DNA of 64,000 nucleotides, from positions 124,001-188,000 of the forward strand of contig NZ_JBLTXA010000010.1 of assembly GCF_048066175.1 (NCBI RefSeq). The letters are read 5' to 3'. Below the pieces are notes generated by a model. That model ran no database searches. It was not told the DNA's origin and saw only the letters and a list, made by a program, of their open reading frames with translations. The position numbers were made by a program, and so were the translations under genes. Shown piece after piece: positions 36,395 to 47,560 of this stretch (its first letter is position 1; each line of letters opens with the position of its first letter). The DNA is from Niveispirillum fermenti. GTDB lineage: Bacteria > Pseudomonadota > Alphaproteobacteria > Azospirillales > Azospirillaceae.

Positions 36395-37600
36395 ATGAGC
36401 CGTGAAGCCGTCATCGTCTCCACCGCCCGCACGCCAATCGGCCGGGCCAATCGGGGGGCGTTCAACAATACCGAACCGGCTGTGCTGGCCGCCCATGTGA
36501 TGAATGCCGCCATCGAACGGGCCGGCATCGACCCCGCCCGTATCGACGACATCTTCTATGGCACCGGCAACCAGTATGGGCAGCAATTCTTCAACATTGG
36601 CCGCCTGTCGGTCTTTGCGGGCAAGCTGCCGCAATCGGTTGCCGGCTTCACGCTGGACCGCAAATGCGCGTCGGGCCTGACGACGGTTGCCCTGGCGGCC
36701 CGGTCGATCATGTGCGACGACATTGACGTGGCCCTGGCCGGCGGTGGGGAGTCCGTCTCCTTCACCATGCGGCCAGGCCTGGTGAAGCCCGATTGGCGGT
36801 CGCAAACCGTGCTGGAAGCCGAACCCGACGCCTATATGGCGATGATTGAGACGGCGGAAATCGTGGCCGACCGCTATGGCGTGTCACGGGAATATCAGGA
36901 TCGTTTCGCTGCCGAAAGCCAGCGCCGCGCTGCCGCCGGCATTGCCGAAGGCCGTTTCGATACCGAAACTGTGCCGCTGACGGCAGAGAAGATCAATTGG
37001 AACAAGGATGGGACCGAGGCTGGTCGCGAGACGGTCACCCTTTCCAATGACGAGGGCGTGCGCGCCGACACGACCTATGAGGGGCTGTCAGCGCTGAAGC
37101 CTGTCTGGAAGGACGGCATCAAGGTCAAGGAAGGAAGGCATGTGACAGCCGGCAATGCCAGCCAGCTTTCCGACGGGGCGTCGGCGCAGATCCTGATGGA
37201 CCGGGCCACGGCGGAAGCCGAGGGACGACCCATCCTGGGCGTGTTCCGGGGATTCCAGACGGCGGGCTGCGGCCCCGACGAAATGGGCATCGGCCCGGTC
37301 TTCGCCATTCCCAAACTGCTGGCCCGCGCCCGCCTGAAGGTGGAGGATATCGGCCTTTGGGAGGTCAACGAGGCCTTTGCCAGTCAGGCGCTCTATTGCC
37401 GTGACAAGCTGGGCATCGATCCGGAAAGGCTGAACGTCAATGGCGGGGCCATCGCTATCGGCCATCCGTTCGGCATGACCGGCAGCCGTCTGGTCGGCCA
37501 CGCCCTGATCGAGGGACGGCGCCGTGGCGTTCGCTATGTCGTTGTGTCGATGTGTGTGGCGGGCGGCATGGGTGCTGCCGGCCTGTTCGAGATCATTTGA
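36395..37600 (+). CDS. Thiolase (acetyl-CoA acyltransferase)
   Basis: A 401-residue thiolase II-type enzyme that cleaves 3-ketoacyl-CoA. The nucleophile Cys91 lies in DRKCASGLTTVALAARSI. The C-terminal active-site motifs are NVNGGAIAIGHPFGMTGSR and CVAGGMGAAGLFE, with the second catalytic Cys. GHPFGMTG replaces the more usual GHPLGATG. It follows the acyl-CoA dehydrogenase by 30 bp and precedes another by 17 bp, so it is the last beta-oxidation step in this operon. Confidence 0.95.
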   Translation: MSREAVIVSTARTPIGRANRGAFNNTEPAVLAAHVMNAAIERAGIDPARIDDIFYGTGNQYGQQFFNIGRLSVFAGKLPQSVAGFTLDRKCASGLTTVALAARSIMCDDIDVALAGGGESVSFTMRPGLVKPDWRSQTVLEAEPDAYMAMIETAEIVADRYGVSREYQDRFAAESQRRAAAGIAEGRFDTETVPLTAEKINWNKDGTEAGRETVTLSNDEGVRADTTYEGLSALKPVWKDGIKVKEGRHVTAGNASQLSDGASAQILMDRATAEAEGRPILGVFRGFQTAGCGPDEMGIGPVFAIPKLLARARLKVEDIGLWEVNEAFASQALYCRDKLGIDPERLNVNGGAIAIGHPFGMTGSRLVGHALIEGRRRGVRYVVVSMCVAGGMGAAGLFEII

Positions 37601-37617
37601 TCCTGGGGACTATCGAT

Positions 37618-38814
37618 ATGGATCTGAGCTTTACCAGCGAGGACGAGGCCTTCCGCGCCGAGGTGCGGGCCTTCCTCCAGGAGAAACTGCCTGCGCGCCT
37701 GTCCGACAAGGTGTGCAAGGGGCAACGCCTGTCCAAGGCCGATATGGAGGAATGGCATGCCATCCTCAACGGGCGCGGCTGGCTGGCCAATCACTGGCCG
37801 GTTGAATGGGGCGGCACCGGCTGGAACGTCATGCAGCGCTTCATCTTCGAGACGGAGATTGCACTGGCCCATGCACCGCGCATCGTGCCCTTCGGCCTGT
37901 CGATGCTGGCCCCGGTGCTGATCAAGTACGGGTCCGAGGCGCAGAAGAAATACTGGCTGCCGCGTATCCTGGACGGCACCGACTGGTGGTGCCAGGGCTA
38001 TTCGGAACCGGGGGCGGGGTCCGATCTGGCTAGCCTGAAGACCAGCGCCGTGCGCGACGGCGACCATTATATCGTCAACGGGCAGAAGACCTGGACGACC
38101 CTGGGCCAATATGCCGACATGATCTTCTGTCTGGTCCGCACGTCCAATACCGGGCGCAAGCAGGAGGGCATCTCCTTCCTGCTGATCGACATGAAGACGC
38201 CGGGGATCGAGGTGCGGCCGATCAAGCTGCTGGACGGCGATTACGAGGTGAATGAGGTCTTCTTCACCGATGTCCGCGTGCCGGTGGCCAATCTGGTGGG
38301 CGAGCAGGACAAGGGCTGGACCTATGCCAAGTACCTGCTGACCTATGAGCGCACCAACATCGCCGGGGTCGGCGCCTCCATGGCCGCGTTTGAGCGACTG
38401 AAGGAGGTGGCGGCCACGCAGATGAAGAATGGCAGGAAGCTGGCCGATGATCCGCAGTTCGCCATCCGCCTGGCGCGGCTGGAGATCGAGCTGGAGAACA
38501 TGAAGACCACAAATCTGCGCGTCCTGGCGGCGGCCGGTGCCGGCCATGCGCCGACGGCGGAAAGCTCCATGCTGAAGATCCGGGGTACGGAGATCCGTCA
38601 GCAGGTCACCGACCTGATGCGCCGGGCGGCCGGCGTGCATGCCCAGGCCTATGTCAGTGAGGCACTGGAGGAAGGGTTCAACGGCCAGCCGGTGGGGCCC
38701 GATTTCGCCGCCCCGACCGCGTCGCAATATTTCAACTATCGCAAGCTTTCGATCTTCGGCGGCTCCAACGAGGTGCAGCGCGAAATCATCAGCAAAGCCA
38801 TTCTGGAGCTGTGA
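37618..38814 (+). CDS. Acyl-CoA dehydrogenase, large partner subunit
   Basis: A 398-residue acyl-CoA dehydrogenase. The FAD and substrate regions are intact (WWCQGYSEPGAGSDLASLKT, VNGQKTWTTLGQYADMIFCL). At the site where many members have the catalytic Glu (YEGT), this one reads SIFGGSNEVQREII. It is followed after 3 bp by a shorter acyl-CoA dehydrogenase. Such pairs form alpha2-beta2 enzymes in steroid and other bulky acyl-chain catabolism. I chose the ATG at 37618 from alignment with its homologue at 41112. Confidence 0.93.
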   Translation: MDLSFTSEDEAFRAEVRAFLQEKLPARLSDKVCKGQRLSKADMEEWHAILNGRGWLANHWPVEWGGTGWNVMQRFIFETEIALAHAPRIVPFGLSMLAPVLIKYGSEAQKKYWLPRILDGTDWWCQGYSEPGAGSDLASLKTSAVRDGDHYIVNGQKTWTTLGQYADMIFCLVRTSNTGRKQEGISFLLIDMKTPGIEVRPIKLLDGDYEVNEVFFTDVRVPVANLVGEQDKGWTYAKYLLTYERTNIAGVGASMAAFERLKEVAATQMKNGRKLADDPQFAIRLARLEIELENMKTTNLRVLAAAGAGHAPTAESSMLKIRGTEIRQQVTDLMRRAAGVHAQAYVSEALEEGFNGQPVGPDFAAPTASQYFNYRKLSIFGGSNEVQREIISKAILEL

Positions 38815-38817
38815 GCC

Positions 38818-39897
38818 ATGGATTTCTCACTGGGCGAAGACCGGCAGATGCTGGTCAACTCTCTCGGCCGCTTCCTGGCCGGGAATTTCGACTGGAAAAC
38901 CCGTGAGCAGGTGATCGCCTCAAGCGAGGGCTGGTCGCGCGACCTCTGGCGGCAACTGGCCGATCTGGGTGTCATCGGCGCTCTGTTTGACGAGGAAAGC
39001 GGCGGCTATGCCGGATCGCCTTTCGATGTCGGGGTGGTGTTCGGTGAGGTGGGGCGGGCACTGGCGGTGGGGCCGTTCCTGGGTACGCTGATGGCTGGTC
39101 GCGTCCTGGCCGCCACGGGACGGGCCGACCTGCTTGAACGGGTGATCGCGGGAGAGGTGATCCTGTCCGCTGCCCTGGAGGCCGCCACGCTGCGGGCAGT
39201 TGTCGCTGGCGATGGCTGGTCGCTGTCCGGCAGTCAGGCCGTTGTGCCCTTTGCGGCCAGCGCCGATCACATCGTTGTGGCGGCGACCACGGCGCAGGGA
39301 CCATCCCTGTTCCTGGTGGACAAGGGGGCGAGCGGGCTTTCCATCCAATCCTATCCGCTGGTCGATGGCGGGGCCGCTGGCGAACTGCGCCTCGACGGGG
39401 TTCCGGCGACCTTGCTGGGCGAGGCGGGTCAGGCAGCGCCGATTATCGAGGCGGTGAATGCAGTGGCTCTGGTGGGGCTGTGCTGGGAAGCCGTGTCCAT
39501 CATGGATGTGGTCAAGGACCAGACGCTGGAATATCTGCGCACCCGCAAGCAGTTCGGCATCGCCATCGGCAAGTTCCAGGCGCTTCAGCACCGCATGGCC
39601 ACCCTTGCGCTGGAGATCGAACAGGCCCGCTCGGCCGCCATCAATGCCGCAGCGCGCTTCCAGGAGGGGCGGATCACCCGTGAGAAGGCGGTCTCCGCCG
39701 CCAAATACACGATCGGGCGCGTCGGCACCCTGGCGGCAGAGGAGGCCATCCAGCTACATGGCGGCATCGGCATGACCTGGGAACTGCCCCTGTCGCACTA
39801 TGCCAAGCGGCTGGTGATGATCGGCCATCAACTGGGTGACGAGGATCATCACCTGGAACGGTTCATCGCGCTGGGGCGTGAGAGCGCTGCGGCCTGA
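38818..39897 (+). CDS. Acyl-CoA dehydrogenase, small partner subunit
   Basis: A 359-residue, shorter member of the family. It starts MDFSLGEDRQMLVNSLGRFL and has a reduced central domain (VVPFAASADHIVVAATT). The C-terminal part RTRKQFGIAIGKFQALQHRM and EAIQLHGGIGMTWELPLSHY is well conserved. The 3-bp gap to the large subunit supports a heterotetrameric enzyme. It ends the operon 35099-39897; a strong bidirectional hairpin follows. Confidence 0.92.
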   Translation: MDFSLGEDRQMLVNSLGRFLAGNFDWKTREQVIASSEGWSRDLWRQLADLGVIGALFDEESGGYAGSPFDVGVVFGEVGRALAVGPFLGTLMAGRVLAATGRADLLERVIAGEVILSAALEAATLRAVVAGDGWSLSGSQAVVPFAASADHIVVAATTAQGPSLFLVDKGASGLSIQSYPLVDGGAAGELRLDGVPATLLGEAGQAAPIIEAVNAVALVGLCWEAVSIMDVVKDQTLEYLRTRKQFGIAIGKFQALQHRMATLALEIEQARSAAINAAARFQEGRITREKAVSAAKYTIGRVGTLAAEEAIQLHGGIGMTWELPLSHYAKRLVMIGHQLGDEDHHLERFIALGRESAAA

Positions 39898-39908
39898 GGG
39901 CAATCATT

Positions 39909-39950
39909 GGCCCCTCATCACCCCGGTTGCCGCCGGGATGATGAGGGGCC
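39909..39950. terminator. Bidirectional terminator between convergent operons
   Basis: An 18-bp stem with one mismatch (39909-39926 with 39933-39950) and a 6-nt loop, between the convergent acyl-CoA dehydrogenase genes. No long T run, but the position is ideal. Confidence 0.7.
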
Positions 39951-39972
39951 ATTCATTCGGAGACCGGTCCGC

Positions 39973-41109
39973 TCAATATCCCGTCATCCGCGCGATGCGG
40001 TCGGCGTGGAAATCGGTGTCGCCATAAAGTTCGGCCAGCACACGCTGGCGCTTCATGAAGAAGCCGACATCATATTCGTCGGTCATGCCGATGCCGCCAT
40101 GCATCTGCACACCTTCCTGTACGGCAAGCAGGCTGGCCATGCCGGCCATGCCTTTGGCTACGCAGGCGGCACGATCGGTGCCGTCTGCCCCCTCATCCAG
40201 CAATTGCTGCGCCTTCAAGGTCGCGGCCCGCGCCAGTTCCAACTCGCAATAGAGATGGGCGGCGCGGTGCTGCAGGGCCTGGAAACTGCCGATGACCTGC
40301 CCGAACTGCATGCGGTCGCGCAGGTAAGCCATGGTCATGTCCGTGGCCCCGCCGGCCACGCCCAGCATTTCCGAGGCAGTGCCGGTACGCAAGGCGGACA
40401 GTGTCGCGTCCAGCAGCGGACGGCCACCCTCCACGGTGCCGATCACCGCATCGCCACCGACCTGGACACCTTGGAAGCTGAGGCGGGAGGCGAAACTGGC
40501 ATCGGCAAGCCGCGCCACCTCCATCGCCATCCCGGCCTGTTCCCGCTCCAGCGCGAACAGGGTGATGCCGTCCGTGTCGTCATCATTACCGCTCGTGCGC
40601 GTGGCGATGATCAGCAGGTCGGCGACATGGGCGAAGGGGACGAAATTCTTGGTGCCGTCCAGCCGGAAGCCGTTGCCGGAGCGGGTGGCGCGCAGGGCGA
40701 TATGTTGCGGTTTATGACGTGCCCTCTCATCAATGGCGATGGCCGCCACGCTGTCGCCGGCCAGGATGCCGGGCAGAAAGCGGGCGCGCTGTTCCGCTGT
40801 TGCACCCTTCAGGGCCGTGACGGCGCCCACGGCGCTCGACAGGAAGGGCGAAGGCGTGAGGTTGCGGCCGATTTCCTCCAGCACGATGCCGGCCTCGACA
40901 TGGCCCAGGCCAAGACCGCCATCGGCTTCATCGGCCAGGATGCCGGTGAAGCCCATTTCCGCGAATTGCTTCCACAAGGTGGGGGAATACCCTGCCGGGT
41001 CGGCACTGTCGCGCAACCGGCGCATGTGGCCGACCGGGGCCAGATTGGCCAGGAACGGGCGCGCGGTATCGGCGAGCATCACCTGCTCGTCGCTCAGATA
41101 AAGGGGCAT
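39973..41109 (-). CDS. Acyl-CoA dehydrogenase, small partner subunit (second pair)
   Basis: A 378-residue acyl-CoA dehydrogenase of the short type, similar in layout to the gene at 38818. Seen are LYLSDEQVMLADTARPFL, LDGTKNFVPFAHVADLLIIA, RMQFGQVIGSFQALQHRAAH and EGVQMHGGIGMTDEYDVGFF. The ATG at 41109 is 2 bp from the stop of the larger partner upstream, so the two are translated together and probably form one enzyme. This mirrors the pair at 37618/38818. Confidence 0.93.
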   Translation of the reverse strand: MPLYLSDEQVMLADTARPFLANLAPVGHMRRLRDSADPAGYSPTLWKQFAEMGFTGILADEADGGLGLGHVEAGIVLEEIGRNLTPSPFLSSAVGAVTALKGATAEQRARFLPGILAGDSVAAIAIDERARHKPQHIALRATRSGNGFRLDGTKNFVPFAHVADLLIIATRTSGNDDDTDGITLFALEREQAGMAMEVARLADASFASRLSFQGVQVGGDAVIGTVEGGRPLLDATLSALRTGTASEMLGVAGGATDMTMAYLRDRMQFGQVIGSFQALQHRAAHLYCELELARAATLKAQQLLDEGADGTDRAACVAKGMAGMASLLAVQEGVQMHGGIGMTDEYDVGFFMKRQRVLAELYGDTDFHADRIARMTGY

Positions 41110-41111
41110 TG

Positions 41112-42299
41112 TCAGGCTCCCGGAAGCGCCAGGATGCGCTTGGCGATGATGTTGAGCTGGATCTCCGACGTGCCGCCTTCGATCGAATTGGCCTTGGTGC
41201 GCAGCCAGGCGCGGGCGGCGGCTCCGTGGCGGGAGGCGTCGCTCTCCCATTCCAGGGACGGCGATCCGCCGGCCGCCATGGCCAGTTCATGGCGCTGCTT
41301 GTTCAGTTCCGTGCCGACATATTTCATCATCGATGGCTGGGCCGGATGGGCCTTGCCTTCCTTCAGCTCATCCATGAACCGTTCGGACGCGGCGCGGAAC
41401 GCCTCAGCCCGCAGGTCGAACTGCGCGATGCGGGCGCGCAGGATGGGATCGGCCAGACGGCCATCGGCCTCGGCCCCCAGGGCGGCCAGCGCGATCTTCG
41501 ACAGGGAGATTTCCCCGCCGCGCGAGCCCATGCCGGAAATCATCTCCCGCTCATGGCCCAGCAGATACTTGGCGACGTCCCAGCCCCGGTTCAGCTGCCC
41601 GACCAGATTGGCCTTGGGTACCTTCACATTGTCGAAGAAGGTCTCGCAGAAGGGGGAATAGCCGGAGATCAGCAGAATGGGCCGGGTCGTCACCCCCGCG
41701 GACTGCATATCGAACAGCAGGAAGGAGATGCCGGCCTGCTTGGCACCCGTGTCGGTGCGGACCAGACAGAAGATCCAGTCGGCCTTGTCGGCATAGCTGG
41801 TCCAGACCTTCTGGCCATTGATCAGGAAATGGTCGCCCAGATCTTCGGCGCGGGTGGCCAGGCTGGCCAGGTCGGACCCGGCATTGGGTTCCGAATAGCC
41901 CTGGCACCAGCGGATCTCACCCCGCGCGATCCGGGGCAGATGCTCCAGCTTCTGGTCCTCGCTGCCATATCTAAGCAGGGCCGGGCCCAGCATGGAAATG
42001 CCGAAGGATTGCAGCGGGTTGCGGCAGCCCAGCCCGGCCATCTCCTGACGCAGGATTTTCGCCTGCGCCGGGGAAAGGCCACCGCCGCCATAGGCGCGCG
42101 GCCAGTCAGGTACGGTCCAGCCCCGGGCGCCCATGACATCCAGCCATTGTTTCTGGGCGTCGCAGGTGAATGTTGCCTTGCGCCCGCCCCAGCAGATATC
42201 GGCTTCCGTCCGCACCGGCTGGCGCATCTCCGGCGGGCAATTGGCGATCAGCCAGGCGCGTGTTTCGGCGCGGAACGCGGTCGGATCATCTGACATCAC
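41112..42299 (-). CDS. Acyl-CoA dehydrogenase, large partner subunit (second pair)
   Basis: A 395-residue acyl-CoA dehydrogenase. RWCQGYSEPNAGSDLASLAT and INGQKVWTSYADKADWIFCL form the FAD/substrate region. The C-terminus SIEGGTSEIQLNIIAKRIL carries the Glu that the related gene at 37618 lacks at this position. It overlaps the VOC gene (ATG within its last codons), showing tight operon structure from 44747 down to 39973. Confidence 0.93.
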   Translation of the reverse strand: MMSDDPTAFRAETRAWLIANCPPEMRQPVRTEADICWGGRKATFTCDAQKQWLDVMGARGWTVPDWPRAYGGGGLSPAQAKILRQEMAGLGCRNPLQSFGISMLGPALLRYGSEDQKLEHLPRIARGEIRWCQGYSEPNAGSDLASLATRAEDLGDHFLINGQKVWTSYADKADWIFCLVRTDTGAKQAGISFLLFDMQSAGVTTRPILLISGYSPFCETFFDNVKVPKANLVGQLNRGWDVAKYLLGHEREMISGMGSRGGEISLSKIALAALGAEADGRLADPILRARIAQFDLRAEAFRAASERFMDELKEGKAHPAQPSMMKYVGTELNKQRHELAMAAGGSPSLEWESDASRHGAAARAWLRTKANSIEGGTSEIQLNIIAKRILALPGA

Positions 42300-42695
42300 G
42301 CTGCCTCCGCCTGCACGCGCTGCAAAAGCTCGATCTCATGCCCGTCGGGGCTGATCAGGAAGGCGGCCTTCATGCCGCTGCCTTCGATCGGCCCATGCTT
42401 CAATCGGGCACCATGGTCGAGCGCAGCTTGCAGCAGCGTGTCGAGATCAGGCGTGCGGAATCCGACTGGCCCGTGGGCGGTGCCCTGTTCCAGCGCGCGG
42501 CCATCGCGCCATTGGAACAGGACCAGGGTGAAGTCGCTGTCCTGCGAGGCCAGCATGATCTCCCGGAAGGTCGGCCCCTCCACCTGCCAGCGCCGCACCA
42601 TGCCGAAGGTCCCGGCATAGAACCGCTCCGACGTTTCGGCATCCGGCACCACCAGCTTGAAGAAGCCCAGGCTGGTCCGGGCGATGGTGCGTGGA

Positions 42696-42703
<8 letters not shown>
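42296..42703 (-). CDS. VOC-family protein (glyoxalase/dioxygenase fold)
   Basis: A 135-residue single VOC-domain protein. SLGFFKLVVPDAETSERFYAG starts the first beta-alpha-beta unit, and MKAAFLISPDGHEIELLQR ends the second, with the His and Glu typical of metal binding in this fold. It overlaps the gene on each side by 4 to 8 bp. The role in the operon could be an epimerase-like or lyase step, but the family is too varied to say. Confidence 0.8.
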
Positions 42704-44747
<2,044 letters not shown>

Positions 44748-44809
44748 TTTCTCTCCCATCCTCTTTGTTCGGACGGCGGACAGCGCCTGCGCGCGTCGTC
44801 GACCATTTA

Positions 44810-44829
44810 CATACCCTATTTTCAGAAAT
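44810..44829 (-). promoter_or_regulatory. Island motif, copy B
   Basis: On the minus strand TTTCTGAAAATAGGGTATG; it overlaps the near-palindrome CCTATTT-TCAG-AAATAGG. About 63 bp upstream of the FadB-like start and 110 bp upstream of the divergent acyl-CoA ligase. Confidence 0.65.
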
Positions 44830-44938
44830 AGGAATTGGAGATCAAGTTAATTCTAACAATCCGATTGAAAACCGTAAAAAATTGCCATACGCTTCCCATC
44901 GCCGACCTTCAAAAAACAAACCAGAAGTAAGAAAATAA

Positions 44939-46693
44939 ATGGATGCGAAGGATTTTGGCCAGTCGGGCCCGGAGCGGGAGGCTCCGCGCCCCTGGCCCGC
45001 AATGTCGCTGCGTGCGGCGACCGAACGTCTGTGCGCGCCGGGCATGCTGTTTGAGATGGAAACAATCCAGGTGCGGGGCGTGCCCATGCGCACCTGGAAG
45101 AACCAGCCGCCGACATTGGCCGCCATGGCACGGCGGGCGGCCAGCCTGTTCGCGGATAATGAGTTCATCATTTATGAGGAGGAGCGCATCCGCTATGGCG
45201 CCTGGTTCCGGGCGGTGGCGGCGCTGGCGGCGCGGCTGCTGGCGGCCGGGGTGGGACGCGGAGACCAGGTGGCGATTGCCATGCGCAACCTGCCGGAATG
45301 GCCCGTCGCCTTCTTCGCCATCACCAGCATCGGCGCGATTGCCGTGCCGCTGAACGCCTGGTGGCAGGGGGAGGAACTGCGCTACGGGCTGGAAAATTCC
45401 GGTGCCTGTCTGCTGATCTGCGATGAACAGCGGTTTCGTGTCGTGGAACCCTTGCGTGGCCAGCTTGCGGACCTTCGTACCGTCTGGGTGGCACGGCCGT
45501 CTGCGCCCCTGGCGGGGGCGGAGGCGCTGGACGGGTTGATCGGGCCGGCGCGCGATTATGCGCTGCTGCCGGACAGGGATCTGCCAGATGTGCCCATGGT
45601 GCCCGACGATGAGGCGACAATCTTCTATACCAGCGGCACCAGCGGCCTGCCCAAGGGGGCGCTGGGCACGCATCGCAGCACGCTGACCTGCTGCCTGGCC
45701 AATGCTTTCAGCTCCCACCGGTCCAGCCTGCGCCGCGGGGAGACGCCGCCGCCATCGCGGCCGCGCATCTCCCTGACTGTCATTCCGCTGTTCCATGTCA
45801 CGGCCTGCAACGCCTCGATGATGAGCATGCTGATGACCGGCGGGAAGATGGTGATGATGCGCAAATGGGACGCGGTGGAGGCCATGCGCCTGATCGAGCG
45901 GGAGAAAGTGTCGGTGGCCGGCGGCGTGCCGACCATCGCCTGGCAATTGCTGGAACATCCCGACCGGCACCGATACGACCTGTCCTCCATCGAATCCATG
46001 GCCTATGGCGGGGCGCCGGCGGCACCGGAACTGGTGCGGCTGATCGACAGCGATCTGCGCGCCCAGCCCAGCAGCGGCTGGGGCATGACCGAAACCTCGG
46101 CCACGGTCACCACCCATGCGGCGGAGGACTATGTCAACCGGCCCGACAGCTGCGGCCCGCCCCTGCCGGTGTCGGAGATACGCATCATGGCCCCCGACGG
46201 CCAGATGGAGATGCCGGTGGGGGAGGTGGGGGAATTGTGGGCCTTCGGACCCCAGATCGCCAAGGGCTATTGGCGCGATCCGCAGGCGACGCAGGCCACC
46301 TTCATTGATGGCTGGGTGCGTACCGGCGATCTGGCCCGCATCGATGATGAGGGCTTCTGCTATATCGTGGACCGGGCCAAGGATATCGTCATCCGTGGCG
46401 GCGAGAATATCTATTGCATCGAGGTGGAGAACGCCCTGTTCGCCCATCCCGCCGTCACCGATGCTGCCGTGGTCGGGGTGCCCCACCGCACCCTGGGGGA
46501 AGTACCGGCTGCCATCGTGCATCTGGGGCCCGGCCATGAGGCGGACGAGGTCCAGATCCTGGATTGGGTACGGACCCGCCTGGCCCCGTTTAAGGTGCCG
46601 GTGCAGGTCCGTTTCGCCGCCGATCCGCTGCCACGCAATGCCAATGGCAAGATATTGAAAAAGCAGCTGCGCGCGCTGTTCGATCCGGAGTGA
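44939..46693 (+). CDS. AMP-forming acyl-CoA ligase
   Basis: A 584-residue class I adenylate-forming enzyme. The P-loop-like A3 motif is FYTSGTSGLPKGALG. SGWGMTETSATVTTHA is the A5 motif, GWVRTGDLARIDDEG the A7/hinge region, and LPRNANGKILKKQL holds the A10 catalytic Lys. It should activate the acid produced by the dehydrogenases to its CoA ester. It is divergent from the FadB-like operon with motif B between them. Its TGA stop forms the first bases of a hairpin element (unit 4). An N-terminal extension of about 40 residues may be partly non-coding. Confidence 0.93.
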   Translation: MDAKDFGQSGPEREAPRPWPAMSLRAATERLCAPGMLFEMETIQVRGVPMRTWKNQPPTLAAMARRAASLFADNEFIIYEEERIRYGAWFRAVAALAARLLAAGVGRGDQVAIAMRNLPEWPVAFFAITSIGAIAVPLNAWWQGEELRYGLENSGACLLICDEQRFRVVEPLRGQLADLRTVWVARPSAPLAGAEALDGLIGPARDYALLPDRDLPDVPMVPDDEATIFYTSGTSGLPKGALGTHRSTLTCCLANAFSSHRSSLRRGETPPPSRPRISLTVIPLFHVTACNASMMSMLMTGGKMVMMRKWDAVEAMRLIEREKVSVAGGVPTIAWQLLEHPDRHRYDLSSIESMAYGGAPAAPELVRLIDSDLRAQPSSGWGMTETSATVTTHAAEDYVNRPDSCGPPLPVSEIRIMAPDGQMEMPVGEVGELWAFGPQIAKGYWRDPQATQATFIDGWVRTGDLARIDDEGFCYIVDRAKDIVIRGGENIYCIEVENALFAHPAVTDAAVVGVPHRTLGEVPAAIVHLGPGHEADEVQILDWVRTRLAPFKVPVQVRFAADPLPRNANGKILKKQLRALFDPE

Positions 46694-46755
46694 CACCAGC
46701 GGTCATGCATAATGACCGCTGGTGTCCGCGCCGACTGGCGCGGCAGCGGTATGCG
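46691..46755 (+). repeat. Multi-hairpin intergenic element, unit 4 (truncated)
   Basis: It fills the whole gap between two convergent stop codons. A 15-bp perfect stem (46692-46706 with 46712-46726) is followed by CCGCGCC-GACT-GGCGCGG (46726-46743) and CAGCGGTAT. It keeps the variable stem and the GACT-loop hairpin of the full element and lacks the rest. It may also end transcription from both sides. Confidence 0.7.
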
Positions 46756-47560
46756 TTACCAGACGACCCCAGTGCGGTTCTCGCCGGGCCGCCTGACCGT
46801 GGGGTGCGATGTCGACAAGCCGCCATCGACGGCGATGGCCTGGCCATGGATATAGCTGGCGGCATCGGACACCAGGAATAGGGCGGCCTCGGCCACCTCC
46901 CCGGCCTCGCCGCCGCGCAGCAGCGGGTTCAACTGGCCGATCCTGTCGAGCTTGCCACTGGCACGCGCGCGGTCATAGGCGGGCTTGGTCATGCCCGTTT
47001 CGATCAGGCCGGGGCAGACGGCATTGATCCGCACGCCGGTTCCCGCCAGCTGCTGGGCGGCGGTCTGCACCAGATTGATGACGCCGGCCTTGGAGGCGGA
47101 ATAATGCGCCGGTCCTGCACCGGAACGCAGTCCGGCCACCGACGCGGTGCAAAGAATGGCACCTCCGCCGGTCCGGGCGATGCGTGGTGCGGCGTGTTTG
47201 ACGGCCAGGAATGGGCCGATCAGGTTCACGCGCAATGTCTCCAGCCAGATATCGGGCGTGGCGTCGAAGAAGCCGCCAGCGGCCCCGCCGGTGATGCCGG
47301 CATTGGCATGGAAAATGTCCAGGCGGCCGAACGCGCCCTCGGCCCGGTCCAGCAGGGCCAGCATGTCGGGTTCCGACCCGGCATCCCCCGTCACCGCCAG
47401 CGCTTCGCCCCCCTCAGTGCGGATGGCCTGCGCGGTATCATTCACGGCGTCAGCGCGGTCGAAGGCGACGATCTTCGCCCCGGCGCGAGCGAAACGCAGG
47501 GCCGATGCCGGATGCGGCACCGGTGACGATGGCGACCTTGCCGTCCAGTTGGCCGCTCAT
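46756..47560 (-). pseudogene. SDR-family oxidoreductase, frameshifted near N-terminus
   Basis: The true start is the ATG at 47560, in an ATGA overlap with the upstream SDR gene. It gives MSGQLDGKVAIVTGAASGIG, then the frame breaks. From there another frame continues with ALRFARAGAKIVAFDRADAV, HANAGITGG, the catalytic YSASK and VAEAALFLVSDAASYIHGQ to 46756. The sequence at the break fits loss of 11 bp between two GCATCGGCC copies. The protein would be about 270 residues. It either is broken or was mis-assembled at a repeat. Confidence 0.82.

Noticed and set aside
34493..36805. 770-codon minus-strand frame over two plus-strand genes
   Set aside because: Only its last ~145 codons (from 34910) encode the true alcohol dehydrogenase N-terminus. 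The rest is a shadow of the acyl-CoA dehydrogenase and thiolase genes.
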